DNA from: Volutella citrinella
Taxonomy: Eukaryota > Ascomycota > Sordariomycetes > Hypocreales > Nectriaceae
Assembly (NCBI GenBank): GCA_034401135.1
Contig: JAWZSP010000008.1
Location: 620,001 to 684,000 of the forward strand
DNA: 64,000 nucleotides
Direction: 5' to 3'
The translations under genes were made by a program, and so were the position numbers. Below, in pieces: positions 46,978-58,211 of this stretch; within the stretch, counting starts at the first letter, position 1, and every line of letters starts with the position of its first letter. The notes beneath the pieces are model-generated. The model had not been told where the DNA came from and did no database searches. It worked only from the letters and a program-made list of their open reading frames with translations.

Positions 46978-48360
46978 GGCGGGCGGTGTGAGAGGGCCAG
47001 CCGGCGAGCTATATATATGTGAGGGTGTTGATTCGTTCTCGACTATTGTCGGCCGTCGTGGCGTCGGCGAGAAATGGACTTGGCCCTGCTGTTGGCGGAC
47101 GTTCTAGGGTTGGACTACCCAATGCAAACTATGAGACACAGCCGTCAGTATCCTTGGACAAGGCACGAAGCATTCTTATAGATTCTGCCTCGTAGGGCAT
47201 CCATCAGCCAAGTGAGGAGCCCATGGCGATCAGAGAGGGGTTGGTTCGGCGCCACACAGCTGACGGCGTTTGAGCTATACCGGGCCGAGACTGGAGACTC
47301 ACGTTGCGAATTGGTTCGGGGCGGACCACGGAGCAATTCAATAGGCCTCCGCACTCTGGGGGCACTCAGTGGCGGTCGGGCGGAGCGAAAAAGTGTCGAT
47401 GATCGGCTGAAGGGGGCGAGGTGTCAAAGGGCGGGCAATCCGGTTTTGACTGAAGATGATCGACGTGACGTCTCGTATTTATTTTCGTCCACTCAACAAC
47501 TTGGAATGGGGCAATGGGGAATCCGCGTATGTGCAGAGGAGCGTCATCCCGGTCAGATTGCAAGGACCGCCCCCAACCCAGCCGACCCAGGGCTCAGACA
47601 CCCCATCAATGGCAAGCTGACGGCATTGGTAGTCTCGCTTGGACAAGGAGTCCATCTGAACAAGCTCTTGCATCCCTGTGCCCGCACTAACTGGTCCTAG
47701 CGCTGTGGATTTGAGGCTTAGCTGGTGTGCTGATTGGCTTCGTTCGCAAAAACCTTTCCCCGTTCAGCATCGACTGTTTGCGACGGGGCGGTTCGGTATC
47801 GCTCTCGCAGATTGGGTGGTCAGTCGTGCACACACAGATTGGGCTTGGTGTTGGTCATGGTAGGGCTTAGCGCCGGCTGCTGGTGCTTTGCACAGTACTG
47901 GATAGTAATTACTGTGTATTATTCCTCGAGGTGGTGTTGTCGCGGGATGTATGTGCAATTATATATACTAAGTATACCCTTATCGAGTTGCTTGTACGTC
48001 GGTCTGTGTACATCCTCTCGACTAGCCTGCTTTATGTCGTGTCTCACAACTCCAGAGGCCCTGTCAACATCAACATCTGTCCCGATGGCACGGCCTCTCT
48101 CAGCCTTGTGTGAGAGGCTGAGCTACTGCCAATGCCAATTGCCAAGGCCGTACGAACGCCATGTCTCAGCCTTCTCAGGAGTGGCGCATCGTGTAACCAC
48201 AGACACACATCACCCCGCTTCTTCCTGCTGCCCTGCTGAGCCTCGACTAAATCTCTTCAACATGCATGTGGTTTGAACTCTGAACTCTGAACTCTCTAGC
48301 CGACGTCAATCTGGCAATTCTAAGCTCGGACTGTCACATTGCCAACTCTTCAAGACCAAT
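46978..48360. other. 1.4 kb divergent spacer
   Basis: This is the upstream region of the LITAF-like gene (minus) and a P450 (plus). TATATATA at 47011-47018 is close to the LITAF-like start. A GAACTCT triplet repeat lies at 48275-48295. No further gene. Confidence 0.5.
48275..48295 (+). repeat. GAACTCT microsatellite, three units
   Basis: Three perfect head-to-tail copies of the 7-mer GAACTCT, 65 bp upstream of the P450 start codon, probably within its leader. Confidence 0.8.
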
Positions 48361-50326
48361 ATGGCGCTCTCCAGCCTCTGGGCTGGTCCGGTCGTTATGC
48401 CGACCATCGCTCAACTGGCTGCTGCTATTGGACTTGGCATCCTGGCAATCTACCTACGTCGCGGATATCAAGTCCGCAGAATGTTCCGGTCCCTCAAAGA
48501 TCAAGGTATTGTAAGTCAGAACTCCAAAGGGCTATCCTGACCCACGTCACGGTGCCAAAGACCAAAACCAGAGCCGCTTGCTGAACAGGCCCCCAGCCAA
48601 TTATGGAGCATTCCATCATCTTTGGACATCTCAAAATCATTGGCAAGCTCGTTGCCACCCTGCCCCCAGACGCCCACGGAAGCTACATGCCGAACCTGGT
48701 CATGCAGAATTGGAAACAGCTGTTCCCCCAATGCTCCCGCTGCCCGCCTGCTTTCTACGTCGACACCTGGCCTTTTGCCGCGCCCCTCCTCGTTTGTGTA
48801 GACGGAGACCTGTCGTCTCAATTCACCCAGGCCCACCCTCTCGTCAACCCCAGGCAGCAAAAGGGTATCATCTACCCGCTGGCAAGAGGTCGAGATTTAA
48901 ACTACATGGAGGGCGAGGAGTGGAAGCTGTGGTACAAAAGGCTGAATCCTGCCTTTAGCATCCAGAGCATCACTAGCCGTATCCCAGACGTGTTGGAAGA
49001 GGTGCAAGACTTTGTGAAGCTTCTTGAGACCAAGACGGGACGGGGAGGAAACGCCGGCAAAGCCTTCTCGCTTCTCGAGGCCACTACTAATCTCACAATG
49101 GACGCTATCGTGCGGTTTGTGATGTAAGTTTGACTGTATTTCCTAGCATCTGCCATGTCATCAGCTCACATAAAATATCAGGAATCAGCGGTTCCACGAC
49201 CAGTTCAAAGGCGCGTCTTCTACAAGGGCAGCAATCCATGACACCATGGGAAGAGCAGTCGTTTATGTCAACATTACCAACTTCATTAGCCACTATGGCC
49301 CTTGGAAGCGTTTCAAATTCTGGAGCAACTACCGTATATTGAAAAGCAACCTTCTCCCATTTATCCTGGAGAGAATGAGACAACTCCGCCGTGGCTGGCT
49401 GCCAGACGGAGCGTCGTTTCTTGACCTTCTCGTGCAGGCCTCGCTCAACGATCAGGCGCGCCGTCAAGAATTAAACGGGGCAGCACGAGCCAAAGACCCA
49501 TTCTACGTGGATCGAGAGTTTGAGGCAATGACCGTTGGACACCTCACCTCGGTTCTCTGGGCCGGATACGAAACCACGTCTACTGCTCTCTGCTGGCTGT
49601 TTCGGTTGCTAGAGCAGCACCCGGAGACGGTCAAGCGCCTATCGGACGAGCACGACGCCGTCCTGGGCCCGGATAGATGGGCTGCCGCGGATGCTATTCG
49701 CCAGAACCCCTTAGTGCTCAGCCAGTTGACATACACGCAAGCCGTCATCCGAGAGGCCTTGCGTATGCACAGTAACATCGGCTCAATGCGTCTCGGCGAG
49801 CCCGGCTTCTTTCTGACCGGCCCTCCCGGCACCGACTGCGGATTCGCGGGTGTCAAGCTGTCCACGGAGGGGTTCATCATCTATGATGCCACGTTTGCCC
49901 TTCACCACAACAGGGAAGCCTGGCACCGGTCCGACGAGTTTCTCCCAGAGCGGTTCCTTGTCACAGACAAGAGCGACCCTCTATATCCGCGGCCAAATAG
50001 CTTTCGGGTCTTTGAAGCCGGTCCGAAGAGTTGCATTGGGCAGCAGGTGGCCATTGTCGAGATGAAGCTCGTCATGGCCCTGGTTGTTCGATGCTTTGCA
50101 ATCGAATCTGCTTGGGATGAATGGGATCACAACAGGTAAGCCATGCAGTTTACTCCATATTTAATCCCGTTGTCCATGCAACTTCTAATAGTCTGCTCGC
50201 AGAAGCGATGCCGGCGCCGAGAAGGCTCGCCCAATGGTTTGGGGCGATCGATTGTATCACGTTGGGGTTGAGGCCCCTCCACGCGTTAAGGATGGCATAC
50301 CAGTGCGAGTGAGGCGACGTGAGTGA
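48361..50326 (+). CDS. Cytochrome P450 monooxygenase (class II, ER-anchored)
   Basis: Exons 48361-48505, 48589-49123, 49182-50135 and 50203-50326 give 585 residues. The first donor is GTATTG at 48506; using the more obvious GTAAGT four bases later would break the frame, whereas this one yields GPQPIMEHSIIFGHL, the usual P450 proline region. An N-terminal membrane helix (MPTIAQLAAAIGLGILAIYL) precedes it. The I-helix oxygen motif is AGYETTS, the K-helix ExxR is EALR, the PERF-like segment is PERFLV, and the haem loop is FEAGPKSCIGQQ with Cys511 as thiolate ligand, so the enzyme looks intact. The haem loop has Pro-Lys-Ser where most P450s have x-R-x, a tolerated variant. CYP family and substrate cannot be named. 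An epoxide hydrolase and another P450 lie within 10 kb. Confidence 0.92.
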
Positions 50327-50694
50327 TGTACTGGCGAGGTAATATCTGGAATTGGAAAATACCAGCGAGAGAAGAATAGGATGCCTCAGCATACCTCCTG
50401 GTGTTAAGGGTAGATGCCATCTCGGCCACAGCCACTCCAAGCTATTATCATTAGGGGCAAGATGTCACTGAATCAAGGAGTGTATTAGGTTTGGGTTAGC
50501 TAGGGTTAGCTAGGGTTTTGTGTTAAGGCTAGGATTCGGCTTAGTATTCTTTTATTGATCTGATCTTCTGATTTGCCCTCGCTTCGCTACCGGTAAGGCC
50601 TTGAAAAAGGAACAATCTTTGTTGAGGGAGATTCACTCCTGAGAATAATATCTTCAGACCTCGTGGAAGTGTCCTGTGTTATGTATAAGACGGC
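50327..50694. other. Convergent 3' spacer with telomere-like motif
   Basis: A short spacer with a GGGTTAGCTA tandem (listed separately). No gene. Confidence 0.5.
50493..50517 (+). repeat. GGGTTAGCTA tandem, 2.5 units
   Basis: Two perfect copies of the decamer GGGTTAGCTA plus GGGTT. It resembles but is not the TTAGGG telomere repeat. Confidence 0.75.
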
Positions 50695-52280
50695 TTAGTT
50701 GACAAACTCGAATGCATACGCAGTGTACTGATTGTCGGGGGTAACCCAAAAGGTAATCTACAAACCTGTCAGCTCCAGTCTTTCCCCCCCACGAAACAGA
50801 AAGCAAGAAAAACTCACCTGGTTATTGGAAACAGTATGCTCAGCAACTCCCAAGTCAGTAGGGGCAGGTCCCTCCTCGGACCATTCGCGGTGGTTGAACC
50901 GCAGTGTGCGGATCCTGACGGTTCCACCAGTGATTCCGACGGCATCCAGGCCAGTAACGCGGACATCGTACGTCCGGACACCAAACTTGGGCCGCAGCCC
51001 GGTTAGGATCTTGACCGAGCTCTTGGCGCTGCCGCGGGTGGCGTAGACCTCGAAGACGCCGTCTCCGGACGCCGTCGTGGCCACGCGGTTCCCCGTCATG
51101 GCCTTGCTGTAGTAGTTGTACACCCACCACTGGGCGGCCCGGAAGTAGTTGGAGCCCTGGAAGTTGACGAGCCCGGCCATGCCGTTGTGCAGGTTGTTCT
51201 CGCCCATGCCCCAATGCGCCCGCAGCCCCTTGATGTTCTGCCGCTCAAAGTTGGCCAAATACCAGACGCTGCCTGCGTTGGTCTGGTCGCCTCCCGCGGG
51301 GGCGCCGTACTCGTTGACGTTGACCTCCTTGTATGGGAGGCCCCTGGAGCTGAGCATGGACTTGAGCGTGTCCTGGGACTCGCGGACGGTGAAGTCTAGG
51401 CCGAGGATGTGGTACGTGTAGATGTCGGGGACGGTGTTGCTGGACTTGACGTGGTCCATCCATCGCGTCCAGAAGGTGTTGCCCGTGTTGGGAGGGACTG
51501 AGATGGAAGGCCCAACAAGAGGTAGTGAGCCAAGTTCGGACCTGCGAGCTCAGTTAGCCAGCTGTGCTTTGCCTACTGCGAGGTGGCGGCACTCACTTGA
51601 ATCGTCTGTACATGCGTGTCCAGGTGTTGAGGTACTGCTGGTAATCGGCATTCCAGAACAGCGTGGAGTCGGGCTCGTTCCACAGGTCAAGCTCCAGACC
51701 ATCCTGCATGTTGTTGTTCTTGATAAAGGCAATGACCTGGGTCATGAAGTCGTCAAAGGGGCCCCAGTTGCCTCCGTCGCCGGGATACTTGAAGTTGCTT
51801 CCTTGAACACTATCCGCCCCCCACAAATCGTGCACAAGGAGCTGGAAGCGAGCGCCCGTGGACCTAGAGGTCCTGTAGTTGGACAGGAACGACATCAGAC
51901 GGCCCTGGTGCTGTTAGAAGTGGTTCGTAGATCAGGAGAAAAGAAAGTCTTACCTGCAGCTGACCACTGGCGTACCCCAAGCTTGGAGAGGGAAGTTGGG
52001 CACCGCCAGCTCGGCAGTAGTTGAACCCCGAGCCGGAGCGAAGCTCAGCTGGGATGGCAGTGTTGGCAGAACCATCCTTGTTGTCCGGGAGTCCGTAGAT
52101 GAAGCCAGCGCCCAGAGCCCTGGGAGCACCTTGGGTAGACGCCAAGTTGACCGTTGCCGTGCCCTCGGCGCGTCTTTCAACAGTCCCGGAACCGCGCTTA
52201 GACATGCTGTCAGTTGGGATGACGGTAGCTGTGGCCAATTGGGCCAGCGTGACACATTGAAAGATTGAAGGAACTCTCAT
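50695..52280 (-). CDS. Secreted clan GH-A glycoside hydrolase (GH39-like)
   Basis: Exons 52280-51954, 51904-51597, 51541-50818 and 50757-50695; introns of 49, 55 and 60 bp; 473 residues. The chosen start gives a signal peptide (MRVPSIFQCVTLAQLATATV); a KR and an RR site soon after could be processed by a kexin. The (beta/alpha)8 catalytic domain shows the clan GH-A pair: acid/base Glu186 in DLWNEPD at the end of strand 4 and nucleophile Glu289 in VNEYGAP at strand 7. A C-terminal beta-sandwich follows, ending FWVTPDNQYTAYAFEFVN, reached only through the last small exon. GH39-like enzymes act on xylosides or related glycosides; the precise specificity is unknown. TATATAA lies 108 bp upstream. 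Confidence 0.85.
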
Positions 52281-54189
52281 CTTCGCAGTCGATCTCAGTG
52301 AGGACAAGTCAAGGTTAGGCTTAGGATTAAGTTGGAGTAGAAACCTAATAGAAGGGCAAGGACTTAGATGCCCTCATGAGACGGCACTTATATACGCATT
52401 GACGGCCATATGAACTGAAGCTGATATTGCCTAATCGAGCAACGGATGGGATAGCCCCGAACTTGTGTGTCTGGGGTATCTGGGGTAGCCGGGCAAATCA
52501 AGGCCGCTCTGCATTTATCCGCACCCTTGCAGTCATGACATATACACGGTCGTGTCCTCAATGCGTTAGTAGCTCAAGGATGTATAGGCGGGGATATGCG
52601 GCGAAACGCTACCATATGCGGGGGACTCGTAATTGTGCAATCCGTGACGGGGCAGCGACCAATGGGGCTCCAAAATCGCCGACGGGCCTTGTCGGACAGC
52701 TCGCCGAGTCCCGACGATGAAGTTGCGGGAGATTGGTGCGCTACAGAAAGGCAGTCTTTCGATCGGGGTATGTCTCCTCATCTCGAGGTCAGGCGGGTTC
52801 ACATGGTGTGATCATCATGGAGATTTCCCTTGCAGACCACGGGCGAGCGTCGTAAACACCGACCTGGGATTCTCGCGGGGCTGATGAGGTGTTTGTCGGT
52901 GTTTCAATCACCCGAAAGACCAGCAGCGCACCAATCCCATGCTTCGCAGCTCGTTCAACATACCTATGCGGACCTACCGGCGGCCGACCCAATTACAGGC
53001 CACAAGCATCACAAATGTTATATCGTGACTACTTGCTCCACTAATCCTGTTGAGGTTCGCCTACATTTCATAGGATAGGTAATAATAACTAAACCTATAC
53101 TGTACTTGCCTAATCTGCACCTAAATACAACTACACCTAAACGTATTTGCAGATCTCATAGTAGTAACGCTGAATCGCAGTTAAACCACTACTAGTATTA
53201 GAGCATGCTTGGGTGTTCTACAAGAGGGAGCGATTAACATTTGAAATGCTTGTGGCCTGTATATTAATATTCACCGAGGGAGAAGGGCTGCATCGACTTG
53301 TGAGTCGGTAATCAGGGCACGAAACTTGCCCAGTTTCCATAGCATGCAGGGGTGTTTGTTTCGAAGACGCTATTTGCTTCAACAAATAGCCCAAACTTTG
53401 AAGATAGCAAATAATCATGTGCTCTCTACCAAATACCCTAGCCACAGTCTCTCGTAGCTTTAAATTAGCGTGATCCCTGTTCTAATGCTAGTAGGTTGAT
53501 AGCATGACATCGGCTGATTTAGTGATAGGCATTTGAAGAATATATATTTCGAGTCTGAGACTGGAATGCATACACGAAAGGAACACGCACCATGGGCTCG
53601 CATTCCTAGTCATTGATCCGATAGATCCGAGCGACAAGCATAGATGATCCAAAATAAAGATCAAGCACCAAGAAATGCCGGATAATCTCAATATTTATTC
53701 TTGCGACAGCTTGTTTTGAGAACCAAATGGGGCAGGAGATGGCTGCAAGACACAGTCTACCAACCGGCGTACCCGAACTAATGCTCCGCGATCGTTTTGC
53801 ATACAGGGCACAGCATTGAACCATTTATCAGATTTTAAAGAGGTTATAGATTCAAGCAGGGCAGTTTTGAATACGAGACACTCTGTAGATATGAATTGCG
53901 GCCAAGACAAGCCGTGTGAGCCGTTGCGGCTTCTCGGTTGATGATGCGAAGGAAATAGTTTGGAAAATACGGCATCTCGTGTGTGGCCAACGGCCTGCAG
54001 GGGTGAGCTGACAAATACAGTGCCCGTGTTGTGCGGGACAGCACCGGACTGGCAGGGACAAGGCGATCCATAAACGAGCTAGGATTCTCGGCGTTACAGC
54101 AAGGCCATGTTCCGTCTACATCCATCTCGTGCATTCACGCCAGTGGGCAGAATCAGTGATCACTAAGGTTACTTGCAGGCCACATCGAC
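52281..54189. other. 1.9 kb divergent spacer, AT-rich core
   Basis: This lies between the glycoside hydrolase (minus) and epoxide hydrolase (plus). The part from about 53050 to 53850 is clearly richer in A and T than the rest of the window and has many stops in all frames. It could be ordinary regulatory DNA or an old mutated repeat; I see no terminal repeats or transposase fragments. Confidence 0.5.
52388..52394 (-). promoter_or_regulatory. TATA box of the glycoside hydrolase gene
   Basis: TATATAA on the minus strand about 108 bp upstream of the start codon. Confidence 0.5.
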
Positions 54190-55618
54190 ATGATGCCCTC
54201 CCCCAGCTTAGAAGACAACCGCCTCAATTTCCGGGCCGTGTTCCCCCCGCAGCCGACCCCTTTCCAGATCGACGTGGACCGCCAATTTGTGGAGGAGACG
54301 AAGTTGCGAGCCTCCCTGACGCGGTTCCCAACCGAAATAGGTCTGCCAGACTTTGAGGACGGTCCTCCAGTCCGCGATGCCGTTGCCGTTCGAGATCATT
54401 GGGTCAATGGGTACGACTGGTTCACGGTCCAGGAATCCCTGAACAAGTGAGTGTCTAATCGCAATCTCCCTTTCGCCACGCTGATGCCGAATACTGGCTG
54501 TCTCAATACACCGTTTCCTTGGATATATCCCAGCCATCGCAGTACAAAGAGGCGGTGCCTTTGCATTTCATCCACCACAAATCACCGCGGGAGGACGCCA
54601 TCCCCTTGCTCTTTTTGCACGGCTGGCCTGGGTCGCCCTTTGAGGTTGTGCCACTAATCGACATGTTGACCACTCCACCGAACGAGGAGCTTCCGGCGTT
54701 TCACGTGGTGGCACCGTCTATTCCAGGGTTTGCGTTTTCTCCGGCTCCCAGAGGACCGGGTTTCGGCTACGTTGAAGCAGCTCATGCCTTTGATGCCCTC
54801 ATGAAGGCGTTGAGCTATGAACGCTACGTGATCCAAGGAGGCGATGCTGGAGGTATAATCATGAGATACCAGATGCATCTCTACCCATCAAGTGCCGTCT
54901 CTGGCTTGACCAACTTCTGGATTACATCCCCCGATGATCGAGACATGAGCGAGTACAAGGCAGGCAACAGCAGCGATGACGAAAAGTTCTCGATCGAGCT
55001 TCTCACCCGGTATATGACAAAGCTATGGGGATATGGGCAAATCCAGCAGACCCAGCCACTACGTCTCGCATTTGCCATGACGGACAGCCCCGTTGGCTTG
55101 GCAATGTGGATTCATGACGGCGTGAGCAGAGGCCTCTGGAACAGTCAGAGCTGGACCCCCGAAGACATCATCACATGGACGATGTTTCACTACATCCAAG
55201 GACCTTATGCGCCTTTTAGGATCTACAAGGAGGGGTCTTTGGTCAGTATCTACCGAAGTGATTCGTAGCAATCCTCCGCTAATGAGGTACAGGCGGGCGC
55301 GTTTGACGTTGCACGCTTCAATCAGCTGCCCTACGTAAGGCAGCCATTAGCAGTGTCTCAGTTCCCAAAAGACCTAGGGTATCGACTGGTGAGTTGGCTC
55401 ACGCTCCATGCGCCAATACTTGAAGTGATATGGTCCTAACGAGAAGTCTACAGCCGCTGGAGTGGGCACGTCGGGGCGGAAATGTCAAAGTGAGGTATCT
55501 TCATGAGTCTGGAGGGCACTTTCCTGCTTGGGAAACCCCGGAATTGCTCGCGGAGGATATTTGGAAGTTTTTTGGTGATGCCGAGCTCTCAGGGACTGCG
55601 GTGTTCCGAAAAGATTAG
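54190..55618 (+). CDS. Epoxide hydrolase (alpha/beta hydrolase, EHN domain), anomalous first acceptor
   Basis: Predicted exons: 54190-54446, 54497-55241, 55293-55388, 55454-55618, giving 420 residues. The N-terminal EHN domain (FQIDVDRQFVEETKLRASLTRFP) is followed by the hydrolase core: oxyanion region HGWPGS, nucleophile Asp202 in GGDAGG, and His388 in SGGHFPAWE near the C-terminus. These are the residues of microsomal-type epoxide hydrolases, which add water to epoxides. Oddity: the first intron has a good GTGAGT donor but no AG gives a continuous frame; the only join matching the family (KLSQYTVSLDI) ends in ACTG instead of AG. Either a rare GT-TG intron is used or the gene is damaged. The remaining two introns (51 and 65 bp) are normal. 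Confidence 0.82.
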
Positions 55619-56118
55619 AGTGATGCGGGATGGGAAATGCAACGCCTGGTCGGCATCATGCTATTCACGTCGCCGCTACTTGATACTCGTAAATGCAGCT
55701 GCTTTTAGTTTCGGAGGGGACATGGGGGAATACTTCTCTGAAATGCGCTTCGAAGAATCCACAATATTGCCTGAGTGATAGATGGAAGCCGCCTGTTGGT
55801 GCGATCGTGAAGTTTACCCAAGGCCAAAATAGCCGCGAAACAAGACGTCAATACAACTGTGGCACAGATCCTGCAGCAATGACAAGGCAAGTCGCCTGAC
55901 ATGATTTGCGCACAATGTAACACTGGGTGGTTGGCCCCCTGCACATCCAAATCCTGGCATCCTCTGCCTCATTGCAGCCATGATGTCATCCATGACGACC
56001 GCCCTCCATGATTTTAGCCATCGTCTTCTCCACCAACACCACAGGCCACCACGGCAACAAAAATATCTTATCGCAAAGTGCCATCTTTCATGCTAAACAG
56101 GCTAGGTCCACCACCAAA
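55619..56118. other. 500 bp spacer between plus-strand genes
   Basis: The 3' flank of the epoxide hydrolase and promoter of the next gene. Nothing else seen. Confidence 0.5.
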
Positions 56119-57540
56119 ATGAACGTCAACGTCCCAGACCTAATCAAGTCAGCCGTTCCCGAGTCCAAGGGCCGCAACGTGCGAATTCTGTCTCAGAACT
56201 CGTCCAACCACCGCGACGCCAATTTCTTGTCCCAGGACTTCCCCCGCGATCCGCCCAAACTGTACGTGACGGCCGAGAGCGACGAGTTTGACGCGACTAC
56301 GCTGGACAAATGGCGGGCCGAAGGGTTTGACGTCGAGTACTTGTCCATGGAGAGCCTGGGAGATGGCTACCTGCACAAGATCAAATCTCTGAGCAAGGAA
56401 AATCTACGCCCATGCCAAAAGTTTGGAATAATAGGTATGGGGAAACGAAATTGATTTATGTATCCGTGGGCAATGCATGCTTACTCAACTTAGCATATGA
56501 CGAGGCGGCGGCCGTGTGCCTCGAGCACTTCCACGTCCTAGACAACAACCCAGAGTTCAAACTTGGCCTACTGATAGCCTATTATCCAACTGCTATCCCA
56601 GATCCTCAGGGTCGCTTCCCCAGTAGCATCGACGTTCTCGTCCACCTAGCCGCCGGGGAGGAGATTGGAGTCATCAAGCAGTCACAAATGGTTGGAATCC
56701 AGGGCAAGAAGCGCGTCAGGCGCAAAAGAGTCCAGGGAGGCATCGGGACAGGAGGTTTACTGAATCTTGCGTACCCAAGCTACTCATACCAGGCCGAGTC
56801 TGGATTTGCAGAGCATGATATGGAGGAATTCAACGGGATATGTGCCGACCTGGCATGGAGCCGGAGCCTGAGGGTGGCCAAGCAGACATTTGGCATCAAC
56901 CCAGACCTGGAACTGGTTTTGGAGAAGAACCTGCAGAGTCAGTACATGCAGCACTGTGTCTTCCCATGAAAGCTAACCGCTAGCAGGCAAGTTCTTCAGC
57001 AAGAAGCCGCAGGAGGCGCTCTCGACATTCACATCCCACGAAACCCCTCACGTCACCAACATCCCAACCCTCACAGGCGGCGCCGGGGCCGCTGAACTCG
57101 AGCGCTTCTATTCGCAATTCTTTACGAATCCGCCCTCGCTAAAGGTCACGCTCCTCTCTAGGACCATTGGCGTCGACAGAGTCGTGGACGAGATGCATAT
57201 CCGATTCAAGCACACCCACCAAATACCGTGGATGATTCCCGGTGTCCCGCCGACGGACAAGAAAGTCGAAGTCCTCCTGGTCAGCATCGTCGCTCTTCGG
57301 GGAGGGAAGCTGTATCACGAGCGCGTATACTGGGACCAAGCCAGCGTGCTGGTGCAGATTGGGCTGCTCGACCCCAAGGTGGTGCCAGAGGCGGCAAAGG
57401 GGCTGGGCGTGAGCCGGTTGCCCATTGTTGGCCGCAAGGCGGCCAGGAGGGTATTAAGGGATGGGAAGGGCGAGGCAGATAATGATCTTATCGTAGGTTG
57501 GGATGGCGAAGGCGAAACAGAAGCCCAGGCGGGAAAGTAG
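56119..57540 (+). CDS. Dienelactone-hydrolase-like / SnoaL-like fusion protein
   Basis: Exon 1 is 56119-56434, intron 59 bp, exon 2 56494-56937, intron about 49 bp, exon 3 56987-57540; 437 residues. The first ~270 residues follow the dienelactone hydrolase pattern: FGIIG at strand 5, LLIAYYPTAIP, and the late segment ESGFAEHDMEEFNGICADLAWSRSL with its His-bearing loop altered. The usual nucleophile elbow GxCxG after the GIIG strand is absent (the spliced sequence continues AYDEAAAVC), so classical Cys-Asp-His chemistry is doubtful. The C-terminal ~150 residues look like a SnoaL/NTF2-like fold (ELERFYSQFF, VVDEMHIRFKHTHQIPWMIPG, RGGKLYHERVYWDQAS). The second acceptor is a tandem TAGCAG, allowing two products differing by one residue. 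Substrate unknown. Confidence 0.78.
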
Positions 57541-58211
57541 GTGGTCTTCCTCGGCACCAGACCACTCACTTGAATCAGATTCGAGAGCAACGTTGTTGTC
57601 ATCAACCAAGACGATGCCAAGGATTCCGCCAAGGTGATGTGTGGCACTTGAATACTGACAAGAAATGAAAAAGCTTGATAAGAAAATATGGTGTATCAAA
57701 GGTTCTCAACTCTCTGGTGTCAATGCATTGTAGCTGCCTCTCATGCATGTCTTTTGTTGCTGGAGATGTCAACAACGCTTAACCATTCCTTCTTCAGGCT
57801 TTTTGCCGATCCATCCCTCAACAAAGAAATTGATGCCATATCCGCGATCATCTTTGCCTACACTGGCACACTGGTTTTTACTTTTTTACTGGCCCATTCC
57901 TGTCTTTGATGGGCTCGTCTCGTTGACTGGAGCTCCCTGCACAGGCATGTCCCTTCAGCCAGAGAGTTGCACATAGCTGTACAACAATTTGACCAAAAGT
58001 CGCCAGAATCCCACGCTCAGATGATATTTGATGGTTGGGTGGAGTTTATTTGTGAATGCAAGGGGTATATTTCTTATGAAAGGGGGAGCCTATGGATCTA
58101 TTGTGGGCATAATTGAGTCGTACGATGAGTCGGGCGGTTCCGCCGCATGGTCCTACGCGGACACTTCCCACTCAGTCGGCCGCCCCAGGGTCAAGCTGGG
58201 CCAAGCCGGCC
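57541..58211. other. Convergent 3' spacer
   Basis: This lies between the DLH/SnoaL-like gene and CYP51. Short frames only. Confidence 0.5.

Noticed and set aside
47212..47700. 162-codon plus-strand frame upstream of the P450
   Set aside because: No recognisable motif and no link to neighbouring exons.
53050..53850. AT-rich tract as a RIP-mutated transposon
   Set aside because: No terminal repeats, target-site duplication or transposase/RT fragments visible; AT-richness alone is not enough.
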